A stretch of DNA of 19,955 nt from Colimorpha_A sp045593985 (GTDB taxonomy: Bacteria; Bacillota; Clostridia; Oscillospirales; CAG-272), in the NCBI GenBank assembly GCA_045593985.1, contig JAZNXR010000115.1, positions 1 through 19,955 of the forward strand, given 5' to 3'. Positions 1 to 6,632 of the stretch are shown one piece after another. Position numbers and translations under genes: made by a program. Under the pieces are notes generated by a model, which searched no databases, was not told the DNA's origin, and saw nothing but the letters and a program-made list of their open reading frames with translations. Numbering within the stretch: position 1 is the stretch's first letter; each line of letters starts with the position of its first letter.

Positions 1-1683
1 TTTGAGCTTCTCAATAACGGTAAAGCGATCCTCGTGTCTAACGAGAATATCGAGTCGCGCATCGATCCGTATTACATCTCCCACGTTGAGAGCAAAATAA
101 CGAATCAGCTCGGCTTCACCTTCGCTTACGATATGAATGCGACCGAGACCGAATATACTGAATCGGTCGTAACCGATACGGCGTCGGGAAAGATGTATAT
201 TCGCCCGATAAAGAAGCTTCTGCTTCTTGACCGAGTCGAAAGCAAGCTTGTTAAAAGCGGTACGTTTACCTTGCAGGGCGGCGACCGCGCGGCGGACAGA
301 ATGCAGAACGCCGATCTTTATGAGGATGAAAGCGGCGCTGACGGCGAATTTTATATTTTTGACCTCGGCTCTGAACAGACGGGACTGCTGGAGCTTGATA
401 TTGAGCTTGAAAGCGGCTGCAATGTTGAGATCGGCTGGGGTGAGCATCTGACCGATGGCAGATGCCGTACCGCGGTGCGTAATTTTGCCGTTGAGATCAA
501 GGGCAAAAAGGGAAGCAACCACGTTCTTAACCCCATGCGACGCTTCGGCGGACGCTATTTCCAGTTGTTTGTTTACGGAAAAGCGACGGTGAATTATCTC
601 GGAATTCGCCCGACACCCTATCCGATAACCGAAAAGCCGATTTCAATTGAAAACGAGCTTGACGAAAGAATTTACAAAACCTGTATCAATACCCTTCGCC
701 ATTGTATGCATGAGCATTACGAGGACTGCCCGTGGCGTGAGCAGGCGCTCTACGTTCTCGACAGCAGAAACCAGATGCTTTGCGGTTATCACGTCTTTGA
801 GGAGACCGATTTTGCGAAGGCGTGTCTTCAGCTTATAACCCAAGGACTTCGCCCTGACGGAATTCTTGACCTGTGCTACCCGTCGGGACAGGTTATCGCA
901 ATTCCCTCCTTCTCACTCGCCTTTTTCACGCAGATGAAGGAATATCTCTATTACACGGGCGATATTGAATTCGTCCGCGAAAAATATCCGATGATGAAAG
1001 CCCTCATTTCCACCTTCTTAAATAAGGAGCGTGAAAACGGACTTATCGAAAACTTCTACGGAGAGGGCGGCTACTGGAACTTCTATGAATGGTCGGAGAC
1101 CATGGAGGGGCGTTTCAATGAAACGGTACGAAGCATCGAAGCTCCGATAAACGCCTTCCTTTCGGTTGCGCTTGCAGATCTTTCCTATATAGCGAAAAAG
1201 CTCGGACACGATGATGATGCGGAAAAGTACGAAGCCGAAAGAAATGCGCTTAATAAAGCGCTCAAGGACGTTTTCTATAACGAAGAAACGAAGCTCTTTG
1301 AAAGCTTCCTTGACCGTCATCAAGGCGTTTACAGCGTCCTTACGAACTCGCTCTGCCTTCTTTGCGGAGCAGCAGACGAGGTCGATAAGAGCGTAATTTT
1401 TGAGATCCTTTCAAATAACGGCGCAGGAAAATGCGGCTTAAAGGTCGTCCCCAACACCTTGAGCATGAACTCCTTCCGCTTTGATGCGCTCATCAAGAAC
1501 GACCGTGACAGGTTTGCGCCGATAATTCTCCACGAGATTCGCAGAGAATACGGCAAAATGCTTGAAGCCGGCGCAACGACCTTCTGGGAAACGTCCCTCG
1601 GCGAAGCCGATTTCGATAATGCGGGAAGCCTCTGCCACGGCTGGTCGGCGCTTCCGATATATTACTACAATATTTTGCTTTGA
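1..1683 (+). CDS. Alpha-L-rhamnosidase-like glycoside hydrolase (GH78 type), 5' end outside window
   Basis: The frame is open from base 1, so the gene begins upstream. The GTG at 34 has no ribosome binding site and I treat it as internal. The product is a six-hairpin (alpha/alpha)6 glycosidase predicted to release terminal alpha-L-rhamnose. Counting from the window's first codon, an EDCPWREQ segment places D242, E247 and D254 with the +5/+7 spacing of the acidic residues described for Bacillus RhaB (D567/E572/D579). E530 in a GATTFWETS segment matches the late catalytic Glu, and the CHGWSALP signature follows. Upstream residues 100-210 look like the beta-sandwich preceding the catalytic domain. 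The protein stops about 11 residues after CHGWSA, so the usual C-terminal beta-sandwich of GH78 enzymes seems missing. It is followed after 9 nt by a GH2 gene, very probably in one operon. Family is well supported; exact substrate is not, and another alpha-L-sugar is possible. Confidence 0.85.
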   Translation, partial: FELLNNGKAILVSNENIESRIDPYYISHVESKITNQLGFTFAYDMNATETEYTESVVTDTASGKMYIRPIKKLLLLDRVESKLVKSGTFTLQGGDRAADRMQNADLYEDESGADGEFYIFDLGSEQTGLLELDIELESGCNVEIGWGEHLTDGRCRTAVRNFAVEIKGKKGSNHVLNPMRRFGGRYFQLFVYGKATVNYLGIRPTPYPITEKPISIENELDERIYKTCINTLRHCMHEHYEDCPWREQALYVLDSRNQMLCGYHVFEETDFAKACLQLITQGLRPDGILDLCYPSGQVIAIPSFSLAFFTQMKEYLYYTGDIEFVREKYPMMKALISTFLNKERENGLIENFYGEGGYWNFYEWSETMEGRFNETVRSIEAPINAFLSVALADLSYIAKKLGHDDDAEKYEAERNALNKALKDVFYNEETKLFESFLDRHQGVYSVLTNSLCLLCGAADEVDKSVIFEILSNNGAGKCGLKVVPNTLSMNSFRFDALIKNDRDRFAPIILHEIRREYGKMLEAGATTFWETSLGEADFDNAGSLCHGWSALPIYYYNILL

Positions 1684-1692
1684 GGAAATAAA

Positions 1693-4122
1693 ATGAATCT
1701 AAACGGAAAATGGACGGCAAAAATAATCGGTGAAAGGAACATCGATAATATCGAAGCAACCGTTCCGGGCTGTATTCATAAAGACCTGATAAATGCAGGC
1801 CTGATGCCCGACCTCTTTTACCGAATGAACAATGACGAGAGTCAGTGGATCGAAAACTGTGACGTGACCTTCAGCCGTAATTTTGAGCTTGATGAGGTTG
1901 AAGAAAATACTGTTATCAATTTTTCCTGCCTCGACACCTACTGCGATATTTATCTTAACGGACAAAAGATAGGTGAAGCGGATGATATGTTCATTCCTCA
2001 TTCCTTTTCTGTTGACGGCATACTTAAAAAGGGTGATAATCAGCTCGAGGTGCGCTTCCGTTCTCCGATAAGGGAGGTTGACGGATTTCCGAAGCTCGAG
2101 GGCGCATTCACAACCGAGCGCCTTAATACCCGCAGAATGCAATGCACCTACGGCTGGGACTGGGTAGCAAGATTCGTTACTATGGGAATTTCGGGTGACG
2201 TCACGCTTGAAACGCTTCGCCCCGACAGATTTGATAACATATACGTCTACACCGACAGCATAAACGATTACTGTGCGAAGATAGTAGCCAAAGCGACATT
2301 TAAGGATATTACAGGCGAAAGCTTCGTGAATTTCAACCTCTATTCTCCCGACGGCGAAAGGCTTATCAGCCGCAGCCGCAGAATTTGCCCGAGAGCGAAC
2401 GGCGACAAAGACACCGTTATAACCGAAATAATTGACCTCAAAGATCCCAAGCTCTGGTGGCCGATAGGATACGGCGATCAGCCTCTTTATACACTTGTCC
2501 TTGATATTGACGGAAAGACCGTGTCCGAAACGGTGTTCGGAATTCGTACTGCCGAGATCATCGAGATCGAGGATGAGGACGGCACGCCCGAAATGGCGAA
2601 GGCGCTTGAATGTAAGGAGCATGTAACCCAAAAATTCTGGGACAAAAACGAAAGGTCTGCTTCCTTTATTTTGCTTATAAACGGCGTAAGAATTTTCTGT
2701 CCCGGCGCAAACTGGGTACCGTCCGAGCCGTTTGTGTCTGACGAAAGCCCTGAAAAGTTTGAAAAGCTGATAGCTCTTGCCCGTGAGGGTAATTTCCGCA
2801 TGCTTCGAGTATGGGGCGGCGGCATTTTCGAGCCTGATGCGTTTTACGCTCTCTGCGATAAATACGGAATACTTGTCACGCAGGACTTCCTTATGGCGTG
2901 CGGCTCCTATCCCGAAACCAGCGATTGGTTTATAGATAAGCTTAAGCTTGAAGCAAGAGCTGCGGCGCTTCGCCTCCGCAATCATCCCTGCCTCGTCTGG
3001 TGGACGGGCGACAATGAAAACGCCGCATTCGGTGACGATAATCAGAAGAATTACAGAGGCCGTCGCTCTGCCCTTGAGGGAATTCAGCCCGCGCTTTCCG
3101 AGCTTGATCCGAAGCGCCGCTTCCTGCCCTCAAGCCCCTACGGCGGCTCGCTCTACGCTTGCGGAACGAGAGGCACCTCGCACGTGACGATGTACCTTGA
3201 ATATATCTTCAAATATATTTCCGACGGAGATTTCTCGGATTACCGCAGATTCTTTGATGGATTCCTAACCCGATTCTGCGCAGAACAGCCTGCAATGGGT
3301 ATGCCGTACCTGTCATCGCTTCGCAAATTCATGACCGACGAGGATATATTCGGCTCCGACACAACTGTATCGGAATACCACACAAAGAGCAATCCCGCCC
3401 TTGAATATTCTCTCTATGAATATATTGATATGGCAGCAAAGGGTATTTTCGGTGAATATACCGACGGAGCTGACCGCATAAGAAAAATGCAGTATCTTCA
3501 GTGCGAGAGAATTCGCCTTTCGATAGAGCTGTACAGAAGAAATGCATGGTATTCGTCGGGAATACTCTACTGGATGTATAACGACTGTTGGCCTGCGGCA
3601 AACAGCTGGTCGGTGGTCGACTATTATTCCTCGCCCAAGCCTGCATTTTATTCCTTCAAGCGAGGCGCGAAGGAAACGATGCTCTCGCTGACCGAGGAAA
3701 AGGGCGAATATAAGGCTTACGTCTGCCATTCGGGCAGAAATAAAGCAAACGGCGCTTGGCGCCTTTACGCCTATAATGTCGTAAGCGGAAATGAAACCGA
3801 TATTTCTTTTGGCGAATTCAGCGCTCTTAACGAAAGCAAGCTTCTTTACTCGGTAAACAAGGCGGAGCTTGATAAAATTATTGACGGAAAGACCGTTCTG
3901 ATTCTCGATAGCGCTTGCGACAGAGCCTTCTTCCTCCCGAACGGATATAAGAATCTGCCGTGGGGCGAAGAAAAGTACGGAATCGTGGAAGAAGACGAAA
4001 AAACCGTTACCGTCAAGGCGGAAACGACCGTTTACTGCACGCTTCTTGACACCGAATACCGTCTTTCGGATAACAGCTTCTTCATGAAGCGAGGCGAAAC
4101 GAGAGTCCTTGACAAAGTATAA
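1693..4122 (+). CDS. Beta-mannosidase-like glycoside hydrolase family 2
   Basis: A 809-residue GH2 enzyme of near-normal length for beta-mannosidases. Layout: N-terminal sugar-binding jelly-roll (about 1-175, with VPGCIHKDL and the YGWDW segment near 153-157 typical of the mannosidase subfamily), Ig-like domain (about 180-290), TIM barrel (about 300-610), and a C-terminal beta domain. The acid/base is E442 in the Asn-Glu pair of WWTGDNE. The nucleophile is probably E531 in RFCAEQP. There is no signal peptide, so it acts in the cytoplasm, hydrolysing terminal beta-mannosides from imported oligosaccharides. The start ATG has GAGGA overlapping the upstream TGA stop, which supports translation in series with the rhamnosidase-like gene. 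The related exo-beta-glucosaminidase activity of GH2 cannot be excluded from sequence alone. The long reverse-strand reading frames inside it are shadows. Confidence 0.9.
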   Translation: MNLNGKWTAKIIGERNIDNIEATVPGCIHKDLINAGLMPDLFYRMNNDESQWIENCDVTFSRNFELDEVEENTVINFSCLDTYCDIYLNGQKIGEADDMFIPHSFSVDGILKKGDNQLEVRFRSPIREVDGFPKLEGAFTTERLNTRRMQCTYGWDWVARFVTMGISGDVTLETLRPDRFDNIYVYTDSINDYCAKIVAKATFKDITGESFVNFNLYSPDGERLISRSRRICPRANGDKDTVITEIIDLKDPKLWWPIGYGDQPLYTLVLDIDGKTVSETVFGIRTAEIIEIEDEDGTPEMAKALECKEHVTQKFWDKNERSASFILLINGVRIFCPGANWVPSEPFVSDESPEKFEKLIALAREGNFRMLRVWGGGIFEPDAFYALCDKYGILVTQDFLMACGSYPETSDWFIDKLKLEARAAALRLRNHPCLVWWTGDNENAAFGDDNQKNYRGRRSALEGIQPALSELDPKRRFLPSSPYGGSLYACGTRGTSHVTMYLEYIFKYISDGDFSDYRRFFDGFLTRFCAEQPAMGMPYLSSLRKFMTDEDIFGSDTTVSEYHTKSNPALEYSLYEYIDMAAKGIFGEYTDGADRIRKMQYLQCERIRLSIELYRRNAWYSSGILYWMYNDCWPAANSWSVVDYYSSPKPAFYSFKRGAKETMLSLTEEKGEYKAYVCHSGRNKANGAWRLYAYNVVSGNETDISFGEFSALNESKLLYSVNKAELDKIIDGKTVLILDSACDRAFFLPNGYKNLPWGEEKYGIVEEDEKTVTVKAETTVYCTLLDTEYRLSDNSFFMKRGETRVLDKV

Positions 4123-4148
4123 GGGCTTAATAAAAATAAGGATGAATT

Positions 4149-5063
4149 ATGCATTACATAGTCCTCGATCTCGAATGGAATCAGGCGCTGTCGAAGGAGC
4201 AGTTCGTAACCGAGCCGATCAAGCTGCGCGGCGAAATCGTGCAGATCGGAGCGGTGAAGCTTGACGAGAGCTTCAATACCGTCGACGTTTTCAAGATAAT
4301 GGTTTCACCGAGACACTATAAGATAATGAATTACAAGGTCAGGGAGCTGACCGGAATAAAAACCGCAGATTTAAAGCGGGGTAATGCCTTTCCGCTGGCT
4401 TACAGGTTTTTCCGCAAGTGGTGCGGAAGCGATTGCACGCTCCTTACCTGGGGCTGTGACGATATTCCGATGCTGAAGGATAATATGACTCTGCACGGTA
4501 TTCCGACAGACGATCTGCCGCCTCATTACGACGTTCAGCCGATATTCGATTCGCAGGTGACAAGGGAAAAGCGTCAGCATTCCCTGACGGCTGCAATGGA
4601 GCTTCTCGGCGAGCCGCCGTTTGATGCGCACGATGCGCTGAACGATGCGTTAAGCACCGCCGCCGTTTGCCGCCATCTCGATATGTCGGCAGGCATCCTC
4701 GGTTATGACGATATTACGAGAAGCTCAAAGCTCCCGTCGATTTCCCGATGCTTCCTCAAGGTCGGTGAAATTATATCCGACGAGGAGGTAAACACCTTCG
4801 TTTGCCCCGAATGTCGCAAGCTGATGCATAGCGGCGGATGGGTTTCCTGCCGCCGTGGCAAGCTGATGGCAAAGATCGATTGCGAATGCGGAGAAAAATA
4901 TCTTGCCTTCCTCTTTTGCATCAAGAATAAGGACGGCAGCTACCGTGTCGGCAGAAAAATGCAAAAGCGTGAGCCGTCCGATGACGAGTATTATGAAAAG
5001 AAGCGCTTAAAAAATGCCGAATGGCAAAAAAAGAGAGCCGAAAAAGCCCTCACACACGCATAA
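4149..5063 (+). CDS. DEDDh-type 3'-5' exonuclease with C-terminal zinc ribbon
   Basis: A 304-residue protein whose first ~180 residues form an RNase T/DnaQ-like exonuclease fold. The metal ligands are visible: D7 and E9 in DLEWN (Exo I), D104 or D105 in WGCDD (Exo II), and H161 and D166 in AHDALNDA (Exo III, H-x4-D of the DEDDh class). The 5' part (residues 1-80) resembles KapD/ERI-1-like exonucleases that trim RNA or short nucleic acids. Residues 219-247 carry C219-x2-C222, C234 and C245-x-C247, a small zinc ribbon that may bind nucleic acid. A Lys/Glu-rich tail ends the protein. It starts 26 nt after the GH2 gene behind AAGGAT and ends before a strong terminator, so it may be the last gene of that transcript, although it has no obvious link to sugars. 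Biological substrate unknown. Confidence 0.85.
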   Translation: MHYIVLDLEWNQALSKEQFVTEPIKLRGEIVQIGAVKLDESFNTVDVFKIMVSPRHYKIMNYKVRELTGIKTADLKRGNAFPLAYRFFRKWCGSDCTLLTWGCDDIPMLKDNMTLHGIPTDDLPPHYDVQPIFDSQVTREKRQHSLTAAMELLGEPPFDAHDALNDALSTAAVCRHLDMSAGILGYDDITRSSKLPSISRCFLKVGEIISDEEVNTFVCPECRKLMHSGGWVSCRRGKLMAKIDCECGEKYLAFLFCIKNKDGSYRVGRKMQKREPSDDEYYEKKRLKNAEWQKKRAEKALTHA

Positions 5064-5081
5064 AAATCTACCTTATACAAT

Positions 5082-5115
5082 AAAATCGCACGGTCAAACG
5101 GCCGTGCGATTTTTT
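5082..5115. terminator. Bidirectional intrinsic terminator between exonuclease gene and murI
   Basis: A perfect 12-bp stem AAAATCGCACGG (5082-5093) / CCGTGCGATTTT (5102-5113) with an 8-nt loop. On the + strand it ends in six T, and on the - strand the A-rich left arm gives a T-tract. It lies between two convergent genes and overlaps the murI stop codon region, so it probably ends both transcripts. Confidence 0.9.
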
Positions 5116-5902
5116 AATATTCGTTTATGTTTATCTTTTCAACCGTTCCGCTGATCTCTTTTCCGAGGAAGAGGGAAGCGCTTGATATGAACATTGTCGG
5201 ATCGTCGCTGACATAATAGCTGACCGAGCCCTCTTTTTCGCTATTCTTCTTGCCGAGCATCTCGACGGCTCTTTTCGCCGCTTCAGCCCCGGAATTTATA
5301 AGAGTTACACCCGGCAATACCTTCGAAATGATCTCGGCAATTATCGGATAATGCGTGCAGCCGAGAACTAACGTGTCGGCGCCGCTTTCCTTGATCTTAT
5401 TAAGATAATGCTCTGCGGCAAGTCGGGTGATCTCGCAGTCGCTCTGCACGAATCCGTTTTCAACAAGCGGAACAAAAAGCGGACACGCCTGCGTTATTAT
5501 TTCGGCATCGGGCATAAGATCCGTGATAGCCTTCTCAAAAGCGCCGCTTCTTATCGTTGCGGCAGTTCCGATAACGGCAATTTTGCCGTTTTTTGTTGCC
5601 TTGACCGCCGCTTCCGCCGACGGCTCAACGACACCGATCACGGGAATAGGCAAGATCTCCTTTAAATACGAAAGGGAGGTCGTGCTGACCGTTCCGCAAG
5701 CAACGACGATCGCATCGACCTTCTTGCTCATAAGAAAAGCGGCGTCCTGGCAGGCGTATTTGGTTATGGTTGCGGAGGATCGGCTACCGTAGGGAACACG
5801 TCCCGTGTCACCGAAATATACAAGCTCCTCGCAGGGCGAGAGCTTTATCATTTCCTTGACGGCGGTAAGGCCTCCAAGCCCGCTATCGAAAATTCCTATC
5901 AT
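5114..5902 (-). CDS. murI: Glutamate racemase
   Basis: A 262-residue cytoplasmic enzyme converting L-glutamate to D-glutamate for peptidoglycan. It carries the family hallmarks: FDSGLGGLT at 5-13, YFGDTGRVPYG at 29-39, first catalytic Cys C69 in VVACGTVST, EPS at 93-95, and second catalytic Cys C182 in LGCTHYP. The first Cys motif reads C-G-T rather than the common C-N-T. The start is set at the ATG at 5902-5900 because GGGAGA lies 8 nt upstream and a perfect promoter lies just beyond. The frame stays open for 112 more codons upstream, but that part covers the promoter and AT-rich non-coding DNA. It is monocistronic and convergent with the exonuclease gene. Confidence 0.93.
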   Translation of the reverse strand: MIGIFDSGLGGLTAVKEMIKLSPCEELVYFGDTGRVPYGSRSSATITKYACQDAAFLMSKKVDAIVVACGTVSTTSLSYLKEILPIPVIGVVEPSAEAAVKATKNGKIAVIGTAATIRSGAFEKAITDLMPDAEIITQACPLFVPLVENGFVQSDCEITRLAAEHYLNKIKESGADTLVLGCTHYPIIAEIISKVLPGVTLINSGAEAAKRAVEMLGKKNSEKEGSVSYYVSDDPTMFISSASLFLGKEISGTVEKININEY

Positions 5903-5933
5903 AAGAACAGTCTCCCGTAAAGTTTGCTTCCTT

Positions 5934-5962
5934 ATTATATCATTATATGCCGTCATTGTCAA
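5934..5962 (-). promoter_or_regulatory. Consensus sigma-A promoter of murI
   Basis: Read on the minus strand: TTGACA (5962-5957), 17-nt spacer, TATAAT (5939-5934), a perfect match in both boxes and spacing. The predicted start is near 5927, giving a short leader of about 25 nt that contains the GGGAGA ribosome binding site at 5911-5916. Confidence 0.92.
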
Positions 5963-6313
5963 GGAGATGATGAGGCCGAAAAAGGGCGCAAAAAACGCAT
6001 ATGACGTATATGTAGAAAATTGCGCCTGCAATTTGTGAGGGTTGCACAAAAGGGGGCGAAGTGCCAAAAGTGTTGTGAAAAGTGACAATAAAAAATTAAA
6101 AGGTAAATTAAAATTACTCAAATGACCATAAAAACGCAAGAAAACACTATAAATAGTCACGCCGATAATGCCCAAAGGTAAATAATAATTACCCATAATA
6201 ATTTTTCGAAGCTCCCAAAACGCCACAAAACGAAGCAAAAACCGCCTTATTTTGATGAAAAAAACGGGTTTTTGGGCGTCGAAAATCGCTTTTCAACGCT
6301 TTTTATTATGAAA
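5963..6313. other. AT-rich intergenic region with several palindromes, no gene seen
   Basis: About 350 nt between the divergent murI and operon promoters. I find no supported coding region. Visible elements are CATAT-GACGT-ATATG (5998-6012), AAATTGC-GCCT-GCAATTT (6017-6034, perfect 7-bp arms), and two copies of GGTAA-N7-TTAC(T/C) at 6102-6118 and 6177-6193, 75 bp apart. Short AAAGTG repeats lie at 6058-6084. These look like protein-binding sites rather than terminators, since no T-tract follows them. Which regulator would bind is unknown. Confidence 0.5.
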
Positions 6314-6331
6314 ACGCGCGCCACGCGCGCC
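6314..6331 (+). repeat. Tandem 9-bp repeat abutting the -35 box
   Basis: ACGCGCGCC occurs twice in immediate succession (6314-6322, 6323-6331), and the -35 TTGACA begins at the next base. The same stretch also reads as GCGCGC-CAC-GCGCGC, an inverted repeat. It is a GC island in very AT-rich DNA. The position suits an operator or activator site for the downstream operon. Confidence 0.6.
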
Positions 6332-6360
6332 TTGACAGTAAGAAAAAAGTATGTTATTAT
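6332..6360 (+). promoter_or_regulatory. Sigma-A promoter of the seven-gene transport operon
   Basis: TTGACA (6332-6337), 17-nt spacer, TATTAT (6355-6360): a perfect -35 box, optimal spacing and a five-of-six -10 box. Transcription should start near 6367, giving a leader of about 265 nt. It is the only strong promoter I see ahead of the operon. Intergenic gaps inside the operon are too short (34 nt or less) for another obvious one. Confidence 0.8.
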
Positions 6361-6366
6361 ATTATA

Positions 6367-6632
6367 GTATAAAAATCAAAGGGGATATTCTGCCCTTTTT
6401 TTGGATTTCAGAATGTCTCCGGGGGCCCCTTTCGGATGAAATTTCTTATCCTGCCTCCCTCCGTGCGGCAAGCCGAACGGCAGGGCAGATGAGGATAGTG
6501 ATAGGAACGGTTTAATGCCGACCGGTTCAGAGGAACAAACGGTATCAAAGGTCGCTTCGGCACTTCCGGGTTGCGAACGGAATCAGAGGCGCATTCCCCC
6601 AATAGTCAGTTCACCATAGGAGGAAAAGATTG
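6367..6632 (+). promoter_or_regulatory. Long structured 5' leader RNA of the operon (candidate cis-regulatory element)
   Basis: No reading frame is supported here, but helices follow one another. (I) GGGGATATTCTG (6381-6392) pairs with CAGAATGTCTCC (6409-6420) over 12 bp with two G-U pairs. (II) TTTC/GAAA lies at 6430-6441. (III) TATCCT (6447-6452) pairs with AGGATA (6492-6497), enclosing GCC/GGC, CCGT/ACGG and CGG/CCG capped by CAAG. (IV) GAACGGT (6505-6511) pairs with ACC-g-GTTC (6521-6528); the same GTTC can instead pair with GAAC at 6533-6536. (V) A GC-UUCG-GC hairpin lies at 6551-6563. (VI) TTCC-gg-GTT pairs with AAC-GGAA at 6564-6582. The leader ends in AGGAGGA (6618-6624) for the first gene. 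I do not recognise a known riboswitch class. Folding was judged by eye. Confidence 0.55.
6378..6402 (+). terminator. Possible weak attenuator hairpin at the start of the leader
   Basis: AAAGGG (6378-6383) can pair with CCCTTT (6393-6398) across a 9-nt loop, inside a run of seven T (6396-6402). This is terminator-like but the stem is short. Its left arm overlaps the left arm of the competing 12-bp helix (6381-6392 with 6409-6420), so the two folds exclude each other. Confidence 0.3.

Noticed and set aside
34..36. GTG at 34 as the start of the first gene
   Set aside because: The frame is open to base 1, no ribosome binding site precedes it, and the enzyme family needs more N-terminal sequence.
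1699..2985. Long reverse-strand reading frame (428 codons) inside the GH2 gene
   Set aside because: It is fully antisense to a gene with clear catalytic motifs, has no ribosome binding site of note and its translation shows no recognisable domain.
5903..6238. 112-codon hydrophobic N-terminal extension of murI
   Set aside because: It would cover a perfect TTGACA-N17-TATAAT promoter and the real ribosome binding site; the hydrophobicity is what AT-rich non-coding DNA yields.
6241..6310. A/T runs such as AAAAA-CGGG-TTTTT and GAAAA-TCGC-TTTTC as terminators
   Set aside because: Stems are short and AT-only, and no upstream + strand gene needs a terminator there because murI runs the other way.
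6408..6602. Reverse-strand reading frame of 64 codons in the operon leader
   Set aside because: It has no ribosome binding site or family resemblance, and RNA structure on the + strand explains the region better.
6367..6632. Leader as a T-box, cobalamin, c-di-AMP, SRP or RNase P RNA
   Set aside because: I looked for the conserved core sequences of these classes and did not find them.
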